Counted from the first letter of the stretch, positions 23,194 to 33,981 are shown. The stretch: 64,000 nt of DNA from Gari tellinella (GCA_922989275.2 OV277864.1:68700158-68764157); one strand, 5' to 3'. Numbers and translations: made by a program. Notes: a model not told the origin generated them from the letters alone.

Positions 23194-23216
23194 ATATATA
23201 TATATATATATATATT
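23194..23216. repeat. (TA)n microsatellite
   Basis: About eleven TA units at the left edge of the Penelope-like insertion. Confidence 0.9.
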
Positions 23217-23286
23217 TAAAAGAAAGAAACTCAGAACGAGTAAATTAAGTAAAAAAAGTTGAAGACATTCACTGGATTTTTTAAAC

Positions 23287-23335
23287 TTTTATTTCCCAAC
23301 GCGTTTCGTTTAATACTCATCAGGGAAATAAATAC
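23287..23335 (-). ncRNA. Candidate type I hammerhead ribozyme of a Penelope-like element
   Basis: On the minus strand the order is CTGATGA (23317-23323), a 2-bp stem II with a 5-nt loop (GTATTAAAC), GAAAC (23303-23307), a tiny stem III (ACGCGT) and a U at the cleavage position. Stem I pairs TATTTATTTCC with GGGAAATAAA with one bulged G. It lies about 125 nt after the GIY-YIG stop codon, as known for ribozymes in Penelope terminal repeats. Activity is untested; the very short stems II and III are typical of this class. Confidence 0.65.
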
Positions 23336-23468
23336 AATATGATCATGGTAACAACGTGATGACGTTAACATACTGTCTATGACGTCACGTCGTCATGACG
23401 TCATGAGGCTTTGTTTAATTTAAGAATGTAGTTTTTTACGAATTGGTTTAACTCATGTCGTCATGACT

Positions 23469-23850
23469 TCATAAGGTTTTGTTTAATTTTGGATTGAAAA
23501 TTTTTACGAAATATTTTTCTTTTATTAATCTAGCTGAAACATCGCTGTTATGAAATTTGTAAAAAGGAAAAATAGAATATTTTGGATTAGTTAAACAACA
23601 ATTGTCTAAATGTTCAGAAACGGGCAGTTGTCTTGTTGATGGGTCTCTGATTTGTTGGTCGTGAACTGTCCGTCTATTTCTTAGTTTGTCAACCGTCTGT
23701 CCTATATAAAACTCGTGGCAGCCGTTGCAGGTTAAAACATATAATACATTTTCAACTCTGCAATTCATTGATTCTTTTACATGAAATGTTTTGTTTTGGA
23801 GAGTTAAGCTTGACCCTTCTATTAAGTGCTTACAGAGTCCACATAAATAT
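23469..23850 (-). pseudogene. 5'-truncated Penelope-like retroelement, GIY-YIG endonuclease end
   Basis: The minus-strand frame keeps the C-terminal part of a Penelope-like polyprotein: a CxxC-type linker (CGLC), then LYVLTC, about 10 residues, FYIGQT, a following Arg cluster (LRNRR) with His, and a downstream SEHL. This is the GIY-YIG nuclease that nicks target DNA in these elements. The reverse transcriptase is missing. Translation upstream of about 23850 is host repeat, so the formal ORF start at 24014 is not real. The remaining part has no stop codon. Confidence 0.8.
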
Positions 23851-24173
23851 TGCGTATATGAAATTGATCTGAAGATGAGTGTATATACATATGTGATTGT
23901 ACTATTCTTGAATAAAGTTGATTTTTTTTTTAAAAAAAATGTCTGAAACTGTATTACAAAGACTAACACCGCATGAAATGTAAACCCAGTCACTTGATGA
24001 TAACAACCTGGCATGTATTTGCAAACAGTTTAGATCAGATGCTCAGAAGTTGACTAAATATAATCTACATTCGAACTGTTTGACTCCATTATTCACATTT
24101 CTTCAACAGACACACTTAATTTGATATATTTTGCAGACGGGAAATTTACCCTTCATTGCTATTCAAACAACTA

Positions 24174-24419
24174 CAGTGGAGAATCTGTTATTCTTTCCCG
24201 TTTAAACGCAAACGTACACAAACGCAAAGCACTAAAACGTAGAAAAGAACAACTTTTGGACAATTCTGACAATTCTTGTTTATCTTGGTTGCAAACAGTT
24301 TGGAGCCTGATCAGACGCCGGGTTAGCCGGCGTCTGATCTGGCTCCAAACTGTTTGCACTGCAAATAATAGTTTTAGCATAAACGCGTTTATTGGGAAAG
24401 AATAACAGATTCTCCACTG
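24174..24419 (+). mobile_element. TC1m MITE, near-consensus copy
   Basis: CAGTGGAGAATCTGTTATTC ... GAATAACAGATTCTCCACTG, with TA at 24172-24173 and 24420-24421. The palindrome at 24292-24356 has 31-3-31 geometry with one mismatch (CCTGATC against GATCTGG) that most TC1m copies share. Confidence 0.92.
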
Positions 24420-24521
24420 TACCGTCTACATCTATTTCACAAATTCAAGTTTTAGGTAAATTGACTGAAGTTATATCGTAATGAGTGCTATTCAAATCGC
24501 GATATACAGACAAGATGTTAA

Positions 24522-24650
24522 TTCTTTGCCTGCGGACTTGACTGGTATTTGCGAACAGTTTGGATCCAGATCAGACGCCGCGTGACGCGGCGTCTGATCT
24601 GGATCCAAAATGTTTCCAAAGAATCATTGCAATAATAGATAAGGCAGTGA
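24522..24650. mobile_element. PB1 MITE, left part
   Basis: TTAA at 24518-24521, then TTCTTTGCCTGCGGACTTGA. Palindrome GGATCCAGATCAGACGCCGCG/CGCGGCGTCTGATCTGGATCC with a GTGAC centre. The right end is unclear. Confidence 0.7.
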
Positions 24651-24755
24651 ATGGATTCATTCGGACGACATGACGGCCGTAGCACGGGTCACAATTATTG
24701 AGAAGACATACGTATTTCCCTAAGGACGCCTTAATGCTAAAACTATTATGCGCAT

Positions 24756-24822
24756 TGGTAACAGTTTGAAGCCAAGTCATACGCCGGGAGAGCGGCGTTT
24801 GATCAGGTTCCAAGTTGTTTGC
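24756..24822. repeat. Degenerate TC1m-type palindrome
   Basis: AACAGTTTGAAGCC ... GGTTCCAAGTTGTTTG with a centre GCCGGGAGAGCGGC. It has the GCCGGG style centre but no intact MITE ends. Confidence 0.55.
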
Positions 24823-24904
24823 CAGTCAGAGTGACAGAAGTCATAAGAAATTGAAAAAAAAGTTATTTTCAATATTTTATTGTATTGCATTTTGTTTGAT
24901 ATGA

Positions 24905-25215
24905 CAGTGCTTCCTCCCAACAACGACCCTCCCAACAACGATTCCTTCCTTACAACGACGATTGCCGCTGTTCCCCAAACTCTTAATTTATTTCCAAGAT
25001 TTTCACGGCTGCAATATCGTCTTGTCGTATGCTGTTTTTCTCAAACAGAAAAAAACATAATGACGAGTGACAAACAACTTGAATGCAGATCAGACGCCGC
25101 GTTACGCGGCGTCTGATCTGTAATCAAGCTGTTTGCAAATGTAAGCCAATTTCCCTCCCTAAAACGCAAACAATCGTTGTCTCCCATTGGATGTTGTTGA
25201 AGAGAGGGAGCACTG
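24905..25215 (+). mobile_element. POGOc composite MITE, shortened
   Basis: CAGTGCTTCCTCCCAACAAC to GAGAGGGAGCACTG; right flank TA. The left interior has one fewer GTCGTCTGC motif and a deletion relative to the 26167 copy. Palindrome GAATGCAGATCAGACGCC/GGCGTCTGATCTGTAATC. Confidence 0.88.
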
Positions 25216-25461
25216 TAAATGAAACAATTAACGACTCTTGCATTGTAAGGTTCTGTATATTGATTGGTAAGATATCTCATCCTCTGACGTCATGATACAA
25301 CAAGCTGTATAGACAATGGATGCACCGGTTGTCTAAGCCCTTCTAGCGTTGTATGCGTCATACCGTCTGCCTTGAAGTTGTCTTCTGCGAAAGTCGCCAA
25401 ATAAAAAATAGTATGCATTTTTAAAAAAAAGTGACATAGAACGTGTGTGAACAGTCTCGAA

Positions 25462-25580
25462 CCAGATCAGAGTCTGATCGGTTGTTTCCGCAAAATAACG
25501 CCGAGGGATGAATACATCACAGTGTAGCGCACTGCCAGTTTATGAAGTGTTTAGTATATACATAAAACCCTCATCTAAAA
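25462..25580. repeat. Right half of the 61.1-kb fold-back element
   Basis: GAGTCTGATCGGTTGTTTCC and 'agtgtagcgcactgccag' match 61186-61265. The left arm of the hairpin is missing here. Confidence 0.7.
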
Positions 25581-25943
25581 TGTTGTTTAACTTATGGTGT
25601 ATTGTTATTGGGGAGCGTACATTATATATTGTTGTAAAAACTTGTAGCCCAATCCCCTACATGTATATTATATGCAATAAATATGTTTAAACTATCAGAT
25701 GCTGATATATCCGGCATCTAATCTGAATTCAAACAGTAGGCCAAGTGCATATCACTTTGAGGTCTGTAGGCAAAGAAATTTACCATTGTGTTATGTAGAT
25801 CTGCTGTACCTCGAACGATACCATACCCCTCTACGCTATTGTCAACAAAATGTGCCGAGACCGTTGGGAAATCAAACTAAGTAACCTCGAATCCAGTATG
25901 ACTGAGGCTTTCATAAGCGATCTTACTGCGAAATATGTCTTAA

Positions 25944-26138
25944 CCTCGTGCCTGTCGTAATATCGTCTGCTTTGAAATTGTCGTCTGCAAAGGTTATCAA
26001 ATTAAGATTTATGCATTTTTTAATTAAAGATAGTTAAAGACAAATGCCAAACAGTTGACCCAGATTAGAGGTCGCCACACGCGGCGTCTGATTTGCATCC
26101 AAAGTGTTTGCAAATACGAGTTAAGTCGCGAGCGGCAG
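25944..26138. mobile_element. PB1 MITE, decayed
   Basis: TTAA at 25940-25943, then CCTCGTGCCTGTCGTAATAT with two CGTCTGC motifs. Palindrome partly lost (GATTAGAGGTCGCCAC / GCGGCGTCTGATTTGCATCC). Right end GCGGCAGGTAACC is a mutated terminus. Confidence 0.65.
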
Positions 26139-26166
26139 GTAACCTCTTGACTGCCGTTTGTGACTA

Positions 26167-26535
26167 CAGTGTTCCCTCTCTTCAACGGCCCTCCCAACAA
26201 CGACTCCCTCCTTACAACGACACTTGCCACAATTCCCGAAACGGGACAATCATGTCTAACGTTTTTACTGGTGCAATATCGATTGCTTAAAATTATCGTC
26301 TGCTGTTTTCCCTCAAAGTTACATATAAGTGGAGATTTTGATAGAATAAATAAAATGACGAGTGATAAACAGGTTGAATCCAGATCAGACGCCGCGTTAC
26401 GCGGCGTCTGATCTGGATTCAAGCTGTTTGCAAATGTAAACCAAGTCTTAATGTTCCCTCTCTATAACGACTCCCTCTGAACAACACACACAATATGTGT
26501 CTCCCATTGGGTGTCGTTGTAGAAAGGGAACACTG
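26167..26535 (+). mobile_element. POGOc composite MITE, reference copy
   Basis: TA at 26165-26166 and 26536-26537. Ends CAGTGTTCCCTCTCTTCAAC and GTTGTAGAAAGGGAACACTG. Interior: 'gtctaacgtttttactggtg', resembling a mutated PB1 end, two CGTCTGC-type motifs, GACGAGTG before the palindrome, then the CTCCC/GTTGT-rich right subterminal block. Confidence 0.92.
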
Positions 26536-26912
26536 TATATTGGCATTTGGAGTTAGTTTAGACACAGCGTCTAAATAAGATCTAAACTATTTGAAACTCG
26601 TCTTAATGTTTCCTCAATCAAAGAAAAAAGAAAATTACTGAATAAATTTGAAAAAAGTTGCAGACAGCATTTTCAAAGCAGACGATGACGCAAATAGGAG
26701 AATTGTAAGGCACGGTAAAATCCGGTACAGTGAAGATGACGACATTCTTTTAAAGTAAACGCGTTTATGCCTCTACCCTAATAACCATTGTAAGTCGTTC
26801 AGAGCTAGTCCAGACGTCAAATTATTGGCCACTCAGACACTCATCAATCGACACAAGCTTAAAAACACTGCCATCCTCTCCATTTCAATGCATTACGTTT
26901 GTAATGTTTTAA

Positions 26913-27156
26913 CTCTTTACCTCATAGCCTGTTTCTAGTTTTGAAGACAGGTGACCACTTAAAGCAGATTGAAAGTAAAGCAGAATGTGCCTTAAGGCAC
27001 ATTCTGCTTTACTTTCAGCCTGCTTAAAGCTAAATACTGCTAGGCTATATAAAATATTTGTAATGGTAATTGTTCATGAGGGTATAAACTGGAACTATTT
27101 TCTTCAGCGGAGGAATAAATTAAATACGCCAATAGTCGCTTCTATGTGGAAAAGGG
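26913..27156 (-). mobile_element. PB3 MITE, 244 bp, TTAA-flanked
   Basis: TTAA at 26909-26912 and 27157-27160. The central hairpin TGAAAGTAAAGCAGAATGTG / CACATTCTGCTTTACTTTCA is near perfect around CCTTAAGG. Same length as the copy at 32781-33024, in the opposite orientation. Confidence 0.88.
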
Positions 27157-27160
27157 TTAA

Positions 27161-28375
27161 CACGAAATATTGATGGGTTAAATAGGGAAGATATCTAGTT
27201 GTGTGACAAACGGTCATTATATAAGATATTCCAAACTCGGAGCGTAATGTGAAAGTGAAAATAGTTCAATAACCAACAGTCAATATCAGTTTAGGGACAC
27301 TAAATAGCAAGAAATATCGTGGTGTAGAACAAAAGTCCCCAGAGAAATACGTAGTCCCTAAACTGTTTGCCTCAAAACAGCAATTTGTCATGAAACGGTG
27401 TTTGATGTTCCAGAGACTAGATACAATGCATTTCTATTATCATAGATGATGTGCTATATGGATAATTTACATTATATGGATGAGCCGACGTGTCCCTGTT
27501 TAAGCGGGCGCCTCTTTCAAAATTAGCAGGACAGCAGTCATGTAACTGAAGCCATGACTTTGGAAAAAATATAGCCTGGCTCCTTGTATTCGGAATTTAA
27601 ATGTTTGTTTTTTAAGATGACGCAATTTAAACGAGATTTTTATATTGGAGATATATAATATTATAAAGTTTCCTATACCTTGTTACGGTTACACTTATCA
27701 GTGATATAAAATCAAATTGTTAGACATATTATTATGTTAAATCTAAATACTAAATGACAATGTACTTATTGCATATTTTATTCTTGCGATACTTACATCC
27801 TATAAATGTTTCGTATCATTTGATATAGTATATGGTACAGGACAAAGAAATTCTGATAGAGGTGCTTATTAACTTAAAAGTCTAGAACCCAGGAGAATAC
27901 GTTGTTCTTTCCAGATAAATGCGATTACGCTGCAATAGTTATGCCGATTAACGACGGTGTAGCATAGTTCGATGTTTTAATCCACTTCGCGTTGTGTAAC
28001 CCAGGTTCATGGATCGATCTGCTTTATAACAATTCAAACGTTTCTGTCTATAACTTTTAAATCCTAAATTGTTCCCAGACACGGTCTCTATAAACCAGCA
28101 TATCTAACTTCGCCCCTACATCTCTCCAAGACCTGTTCCAAACGTATCCCTACATCTGGTCAGTTCTAATTCTACTATAACCCTCAGTTCTCTCTCTCTC
28201 GCAGAGCGCACAGTCTCTTTATAAACAGTCTGTAGGAACTCGAATGAATAACGTCAGTGCTACGTAAGCACATTCCAGCCACGTCCTAGCATCGCTACCA
28301 GGCGTAGTATTACGGTCTCTGGCTCCCTAATATGGGGATCTATCCCCGGCTCATAACCAAATATGTAATTAACCT
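27161..28375. other. Spacer with one unusual palindrome
   Basis: CAGTTTAGGGACACTA (27291-27306) pairs with a partner ending TAGTCCCTAAACTG (about 27354-27368) and is followed by TTTGCC, like a diverged MITE core. Otherwise nothing is recognised. Confidence 0.45.
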
Positions 28376-28548
28376 AGTCGATTGACGAAACATCTGTTGT
28401 TATGCAATTTACATAACGGAAGCGTGATTTGGCAGTAAGTTGCCTTAAAAATACGGGTATGTTCGACTTAAGAGAAATCGAATTGTCCAAATCAAATTTA
28501 TGAAATATAAGTACGATCGATTTAAGCGAGTTTGAAGAGTTTCGACTG
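28376..28548. mobile_element. Pogo/Tigger-type MITE, decayed
   Basis: Right end TTTAAGCGAGTTTGAAGAGT then TTCGACTG before TA at 28549-28550, as in the 10036-10230 family. An internal TTCGACTTAAGAGAAATCGA repeats the end motif. The left end is weak. Confidence 0.5.
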
Positions 28549-29009
28549 TATTTCAAACAGGATAAACTGATATATGCCAGACAACTGTCAGCAGACAGGG
28601 TATAGTAACATAGTTAATGTGTCTCTTTTGTCAGATTGGAAGAGAGTAATGTCAGATCTATAATGTGATCCATTTGAAACAGATACAGCTATAAAAGTCA
28701 GTTACAGCGGAGAAGACGATATTCTTTTAAAACAAAACTCATTTAAGCTACATGTAAAAGCTGACAGTCTACTGCCAGGCGTTTATTTGCTATCATTTTA
28801 TAGCAGTTGTTTTTTCCCTCCATTTTATTATTTTTATAGCTTATTCATCGCTTGAAAAATATGAATTTCTGAATATCAAAAAAACATGTTTTTTATGTGG
28901 AATGGTTTTTATGGATGTTTTAATGTTATTTAAAACCAGAATATTGTTCCCAACGATGGATGCTCCCCACAAAGAAAAAACCCCAAGGTATAGCATGTTT
29001 AGTAGGTGA

Positions 29010-29850
29010 ACACATCAAATTATGATGTAACTTTCAGGAGATATGCTTCAGACAAAAATGATTTTTTTATGAAAAAAGGGAGATAATTCAATCTTTGAAG
29101 ATACCAGAGTTATAACTCTTGTGTACTACACTTCTTTTCGTCGTCATCATCTAAAACAGTATCAAGTTTCATCAAGTTACAGTGCGGCAGAGTGTTTTTT
29201 TAAAAAAAAATTATGTAGACAAAGGGGATAATTCAATTTTGGGAGATGGCAGAGTTATGGTTATTGAGTACAGCACTCCCTCTTTCATCCTGTATCACTG
29301 TATGAAGTTTCATTAACTTACATTGCAATGCTCAGGAGATATGCTCCAGACAAAATTTGACTTTTTTTAAATAGAAAAGTGGAGATAATTCAATATTCGG
29401 AGATGACAGAGTCATGATTCTTGTGAACTGCACCTCCTTATGTCACCATCTATCACTGTATCAAGTTCCATTAACTTACGGTTTAGTAGTCAAGAGATAT
29501 ACTCTGGACAAAATTGTTTTGCATTTTTAGAAAAAGGAAGATAATTCAATATTGGGAAATGACAGAGTTACTGTTCTTGTGTACTGCACTTCTTTTAGTC
29601 ATCCTCTATTACTGTAACAAGTTTCATCAACTTACGGTGTAACAGTCCAGAGATATGTGCCGGACAATATTGATTTTTTTAATGAGAAAAAGGGACATAA
29701 TTCAAAATTGGGAGTTGAGAGAGTTACGGTTCTTGTGTACTGCACCTCCTTCTATCGTTCTCTATCACTGTAGCTAGTTTCTTCAAGTTGCGGTGTACCA
29801 TTAAGGAGATATGCCCCGGACGAAAAAGCGTGACGGACTGACGGACGGAC
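29010..29850. repeat. Satellite array, about five units of about 156 bp
   Basis: GATAATTCAAT recurs with spacings of about 145, 157, 156 and 156 bp. Each unit has AGGAGATATGCTCCAGACAA-like, GAGTTATGGTTCTTGTGTAC-like and TCACTGTATCAAGTTTCATC-like segments. The array ends in a GGACTGACGGACGGAC run. Units are diverged, so the array is old. Confidence 0.88.
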
Positions 29851-29853
29851 ATT

Positions 29854-30108
29854 CTTACGGGAGGATACTTATGTGGGTATTTTCTATCGCTTTCTTTTGG
29901 GTGGCTAGCCACACAAGCGACAATTTCTTTTTGCTCTAACTTGGAAACAAATGATCTGGAGGCTAACCCTACCCCTAAACCTATGTCCCACAACTGGCCA
30001 GGTTAATGTCACAAGAAATGGCCAGGTTAATGTCACAAGAGATGGCCAGGTTAATGTTTTTCAATTATGGGGCTAAGAATGTTAGCCACATATGTACCCT
30101 CCCGTAAG
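29854..30108. mobile_element. 255-bp TIR element nested in the satellite tail
   Basis: CTTACGGGAGGATACTTATG at left and its complement at right (CATATGTACCCTCCCGTAAG). The interior has three tandem 'tggccaggttaatgtcacaa' units and TAACCCTACCCCTAA. GGAC runs on both sides show that it broke one tract. An inverted copy is at 150-335. Confidence 0.85.
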
Positions 30109-30195
30109 CACGGACGGACGGACAGACAGACAGACGGACGGACCGACGCACGGACAAAGCGGCGAATATATGCCCCCTAAAGGGGAGCATAAAAA
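30109..30195. repeat. GGAC/CAGAC tract and satellite end
   Basis: Runs of GGAC and AGAC units, then ATATGCCCCCTAAAGGGGAG, a short hairpin. This is the remainder of the satellite tail. Confidence 0.75.
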
Positions 30196-30734
30196 TCTAG
30201 TAAAACATATGAAAAAACGTATTTCTAGTGTTTAACATGTTCTTATATTCTTCAAGATGAAAGCCCGAACTAATGCAATTCAAAATATGAAAAGCGATTG
30301 CTAGGTTAAAATTAAAAAATTGAGTAAGTAGATAAAAATGAGCTATGCATCTTTACAAAAATAACAAAATAGTACCATATTGATGATATTTAGAGCTTAA
30401 GAATTTTTCAAATGTGGTGCCTGTTTTGTCTTATTTTAGTTTCTTTATGAGAAAATACTATTTTAGACCTTGAATAAATGCTACAAAACCAAATAATGTT
30501 TGCTTTCATTTTAAAAAAAGTTTTTGGAAGCGTGTTCTTTGAATAAAAAAATCCTTATATGACACACTTTGAAGTAATGGCGGTAAAGTAAAAACAAAAT
30601 GTACACATACATTTTTTATTTTTTCAACAATTGTAAATAGTTCTTCTTCAAAAAAATATGGTAGAATATTTTTAAACACTACGAAAAAGGTAACAAATAA
30701 CATCCTTAAAGCTCATTCTGCAAATTCTTCAACA
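30196..30734. other. AT-rich spacer
   Basis: No gene or recognised repeat is seen here. Confidence 0.4.
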
Positions 30735-30738
30735 TTAA

Positions 30739-30936
30739 CCCTAATTACGCTACATTGTTATCTGCCTCAAATATGTCGTTTGCGACATAAATCAAAAATA
30801 GTTTTTATGCTTTTTTAAATTAAAGAATAGTTGAATACGAGTAACAAATAGTTTGGATCCAGATTAGACGCCGCTTTACGCGGCGTCTAATCCGGATCCA
30901 AACTGTTTGCAACTGTTAACCAAATCGCGCTTAGGG
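30739..30936. mobile_element. PB1 MITE with exact TTAA flanks
   Basis: TTAA at 30735-30738 and 30937-30940. Ends CCCTAATTACGC and GCGCTTAGGG. Palindrome 30845-30909 with the paired variant GATTAG/CTAATC. Two CTGC/TCGTTTGC motifs lie on the left. Confidence 0.87.
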
Positions 30937-31135
30937 TTAAGTGAAATGCGTCTCAAAAACTAGAAACAAGCTATGGGGCAATGGGTCTAACTGGAAATGA
31001 TACATGAACGTCTTGCCCTCTGTTTAGTATGTCTGGTATTGTACACATTTTAACCCCTTGAGGAAATCTTCTCATTAATAATTCAATGCTGAGACCCCCT
31101 AATGATTATACAACTTGGTTATAACATGATAGCAA

Positions 31136-31356
31136 CAGTGGAGAAGACGTTACTTTCCCTTATAAAAGCAGTTATGCAAAAAAAGTGTGTTAATTGCCAG
31201 CAGTTTGGAGCTAGGTCGGACTCAGGATAAGCCGGCCTCTTACCGGGCTCCAAACTGACTGTCTTTTAGATAAGAACAAACGTAAGGTATTTTTATTAAT
31301 ATCGCATTTGCGTTTCGTTTGCACTTAAACGAGAAAGAATAACGCATTCTCCACTG
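31136..31356. mobile_element. TC1m MITE, diverged
   Basis: CAGTGGAGAAGACGTTACTT to AATAACGCATTCTCCACTG; right flank TA, left flank AA. The core palindrome is eroded (AGCAGTTTGGAGCTAGGTCG ... GGGCTCCAAACTG). Confidence 0.78.
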
Positions 31357-31954
31357 TACTCGTACTATTCTTTGTTCTTCATGTAAAGTAAAGTTGTTCC
31401 ACCAGACAGACTTCCTGTTATTAGTTTGCGATTATTATTTCGGTGACCTAGATTGCGTAGTACTTTGTTTTTGATAAAACGTCTTCCTGCGTAACAATAC
31501 ATGGAAGAAGACATCATTTCCCAAAAACTGTTTGTGGTTAACAATGCTGTATAATACAAACAGTTTGGAGCAAGATCATATGCCCAGTAGCTCAAGTTCC
31601 AAAACAGGGGTATTACGATAACCGATAGTTATCGAAATTGCGATGGTCGACTGTCGATACTATCGGTGATAGTTTCAGTTACGTTGGATAGTTGAACCCT
31701 CTATCACTGTCAACAAGGACAGGTAGTAAAGTTGTTTACAAATAACTCTCTCAACACATTTTACCAGAAGTGTGTTCACAGTATGAGTTCAAGGATCTTT
31801 TAATACTCCCCCAATGGCTTGTTTTCTAAATTGAAAGCAGATTTTTGCTTACCTCATTCACCCCTGAAACTTTTGATAGACAATGCCAGTTTCAATCTAT
31901 GTCTAATCCATTTTTGACTATTTAGGGTTGATTTTAACAATATACTTCAAATGA

Positions 31955-32020
31955 CAAATAGTGTAGACACTGATCAGAGGGCTCCATAAGGAGCCCTCTG
32001 ATTAGTGTCTACACTGTTTG
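31955..32020. repeat. Variant palindrome with AGAGGGCTCC core
   Basis: CAAATAGTGTAGACACTGAT pairs with ATTAGTGTCTACACTGTTTG around AGAGGGCTCCATAAGGAGCC. Outer geometry is like PB1, but the inner arms differ. Relics with GTAGACTCTG/AGGGTCTGCACTGTGTGC style arms occur at 51917-51972. Confidence 0.75.
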
Positions 32021-32275
32021 CATGGGACAAGTGTAGTCCGCATAGGTAGACTACTTGTAAATGACGAGTATACTCGTCGCAAGGGTTGAATGCGTGAAAG
32101 CACGTTGAAAGTAAAGTGTACTGGTAATAGCTAATAGTTCTAGCGTAAACGCGTTCATTTGGATAGAATCGCCTCTTCATCACTAAAGGTTGGGAACGAA
32201 GCAGAAGCGACATTTGAAGCTTCTGAGGCGGCATTGTTAGTGGAAACATAGTTAATGATTTAACTTTACGACATA

Positions 32276-32370
32276 CAGTCGAGCCTCGATCATTCGAACT
32301 CACTTTAGTCGAATTTCTCCACATTTTCTCATATCAATGAACTCCATTTAGTCGAACTAACCAATATTTA
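32276..32370. repeat. Pogo/Tigger-type end fragment
   Basis: TA-CAGTCGAGCCTCGATCATTC and a second TTTAGTCGAACTAACC motif, typical of these termini; no right end is found. Confidence 0.5.
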
Positions 32371-32780
32371 TAAGTAAAAAATGGCCTTTACTCACCTGCC
32401 TCTAAACTATTTAATTTGGAAATAATTGATTTAGCACCAACGCATTTATTTGAAAAGATTAGCGTCTACTCTTCTGTATTATATGCAACTAATAAATGTT
32501 ACTGATTAGAGAAGCTTTACGAGTATTGTTGTGTTGTGATGTTGCCATAGTTATCAATAGTATATTGGTATAATAAAAGTTGTTTTATGTTCTTATGACC
32601 ACAAATGATCAATAAAATAACGAAGCGGCAGCATGAAGAGAAAGTAAAACAATATGACCAAATCGCTTTGTTTTAATTAGTTTCCAATTCATTGTCTTTT
32701 CAAACTCACCCCAGTGTTTCAGTCATCACAATATTGCATTTTACTGTCTAAGGTTAACAATCAATCAAGCATTATTTTAA

Positions 32781-33024
32781 CCCTTTCCCTGATAGAAGCG
32801 CCTTTTAGCACATTGAATTTATTCTTCCACTGAAGAAAATAGTTCCAATTTATACAGGCCTGAATACTTATCATAAAAACATATTTCTATAAACTAGCAG
32901 ACCACAGCTTAAAGCAGACTGAAAGTGAAGCAGAATGCGCATTCAGGCGCATTCTGCTTTACTTTCAACCTGCTTTAAATGGTCACCTATCTTCAGATCT
33001 AGAAAAAGACTACAGAGTAAAGGG
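32781..33024 (+). mobile_element. PB3 MITE, 244 bp
   Basis: TTAA at 32777-32780 and 33025-33028. Ends CCCTTTCCCTG and AGAGTAAAGGG. Hairpin TGAAAGTGAAGCAGAATGCG / CGCATTCTGCTTTACTTTCA. Confidence 0.9.
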
Positions 33025-33028
33025 TTAA

Positions 33029-33644
33029 GAAAAAAATGTTAATCGCCAGTACAGAGAATAATACAGAGCATTCAACGACGGTAGTGCTGTTTTCACATTA
33101 GCATCATTTTTTTTTATTTTTTTGGAATAGAGTTTATGAAAAATAAAGTTCAAAACTTATCAACATCAATATACACTGTAGCGTAAAGTCTGGTCGGGAT
33201 CCAAACTGTTTGACACTCGTATAAATATTTCTTCTGTCAACATTTAATGTTGTATAAATAGTTCTTCTGTCAAACGGCTTTAATGTTACGTATTGAATTT
33301 CCTAGTATCACGGCTTTACAATCTAGACTTCTATAAAGAAAAATTAATTGTTTCCCAGTGATCGCGTTTATGCTGAAATCCGTTACTCCATCACAAACAG
33401 TTTGGGACCAGGCGTTTGATTAAACTCCAAGCGGTTCAAGAAGCTACGACATATTACTTTACCCATAATATTGCATACCGTTTTCCTTTAGTTTCGTTCA
33501 AACGGGAGAGAAAAAACGTATCCTCCACTTTAGCATGAATGACATCTCTTTAATTGACGTCATTCATGTTTGGTGTAGGACAGACGTGTAACAGTGGTAG
33601 AAATGACGTCATTAATTTTCATCAGACGATTTTATTTTGTATTA
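33029..33644. other. Spacer with MITE scraps
   Basis: A PB1 half-palindrome (GGATCCAAACTGTTTGACAC at about 33200) and a TC1m-like right end (GTATCCTCCACT at about 33518) are seen, but no complete element or gene. Confidence 0.45.
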
Positions 33645-33981
33645 CAGCGCTCCCTCTCTACAACGACCCTCCCCACAACGACTCCCTCCTTACAACGACC
33701 CTTGCTGACGTTCCCTAAATGGGACAATCATGTCTAACGCTATTGCGCAATACCGTCTGCTGTTTTTCTTAGGGTAACATAATGGATGTTTTAACAGAAA
33801 AAAACTTAATGAAGAGTGACGAACAGCTTAAATCCAGATCAGACGCCGCGTTACGCGGCGTCTGATCTTGATTCAAGCTGTTTGCAAATGTAAGCCAAGT
33901 TCCCTCCCTATAAAGACTCCCTCCGAACAACACACACAATATTTGTCTCCCATTGGATGTCGTTGTAGAGAGGGAGCGCTG
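33645..33981 (+). mobile_element. POGOc composite MITE
   Basis: TA at 33643-33644 and 33982-33983; CAGCGCTCCCTCTCTACAAC to GTAGAGAGGGAGCGCTG. Palindrome AAATCCAGATCAGACGCCGCG/CGCGGCGTCTGATCTTGATTC. Confidence 0.9.

Larger units (their letters stand above)
22850..23920. repeat. AT-rich dispersed repeat, split by a Penelope-like fragment
   Basis: 22850-23190 and about 23855-23920 match neighbouring parts of 52490-52880 ('aaacacaaacattgatcagc', 'aatgtacatacatactgta', 'tatatgaaattgatctgaa'). In the 52-kb copy these parts lie about 35 bp apart; here about 650 bp of Penelope-like sequence intervenes. Confidence 0.75.

Noticed and set aside
23848..24014. N-terminal part of the 181-codon ORF as Penelope-like protein
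   Set aside because: This portion corresponds to the AT-rich host repeat also found at 52815-52880 and to spacer.
31606..31866. hAT-type MITE with CAGGGGT ends
   Set aside because: Only the 7-bp ends match and no 8-bp target duplication is seen.
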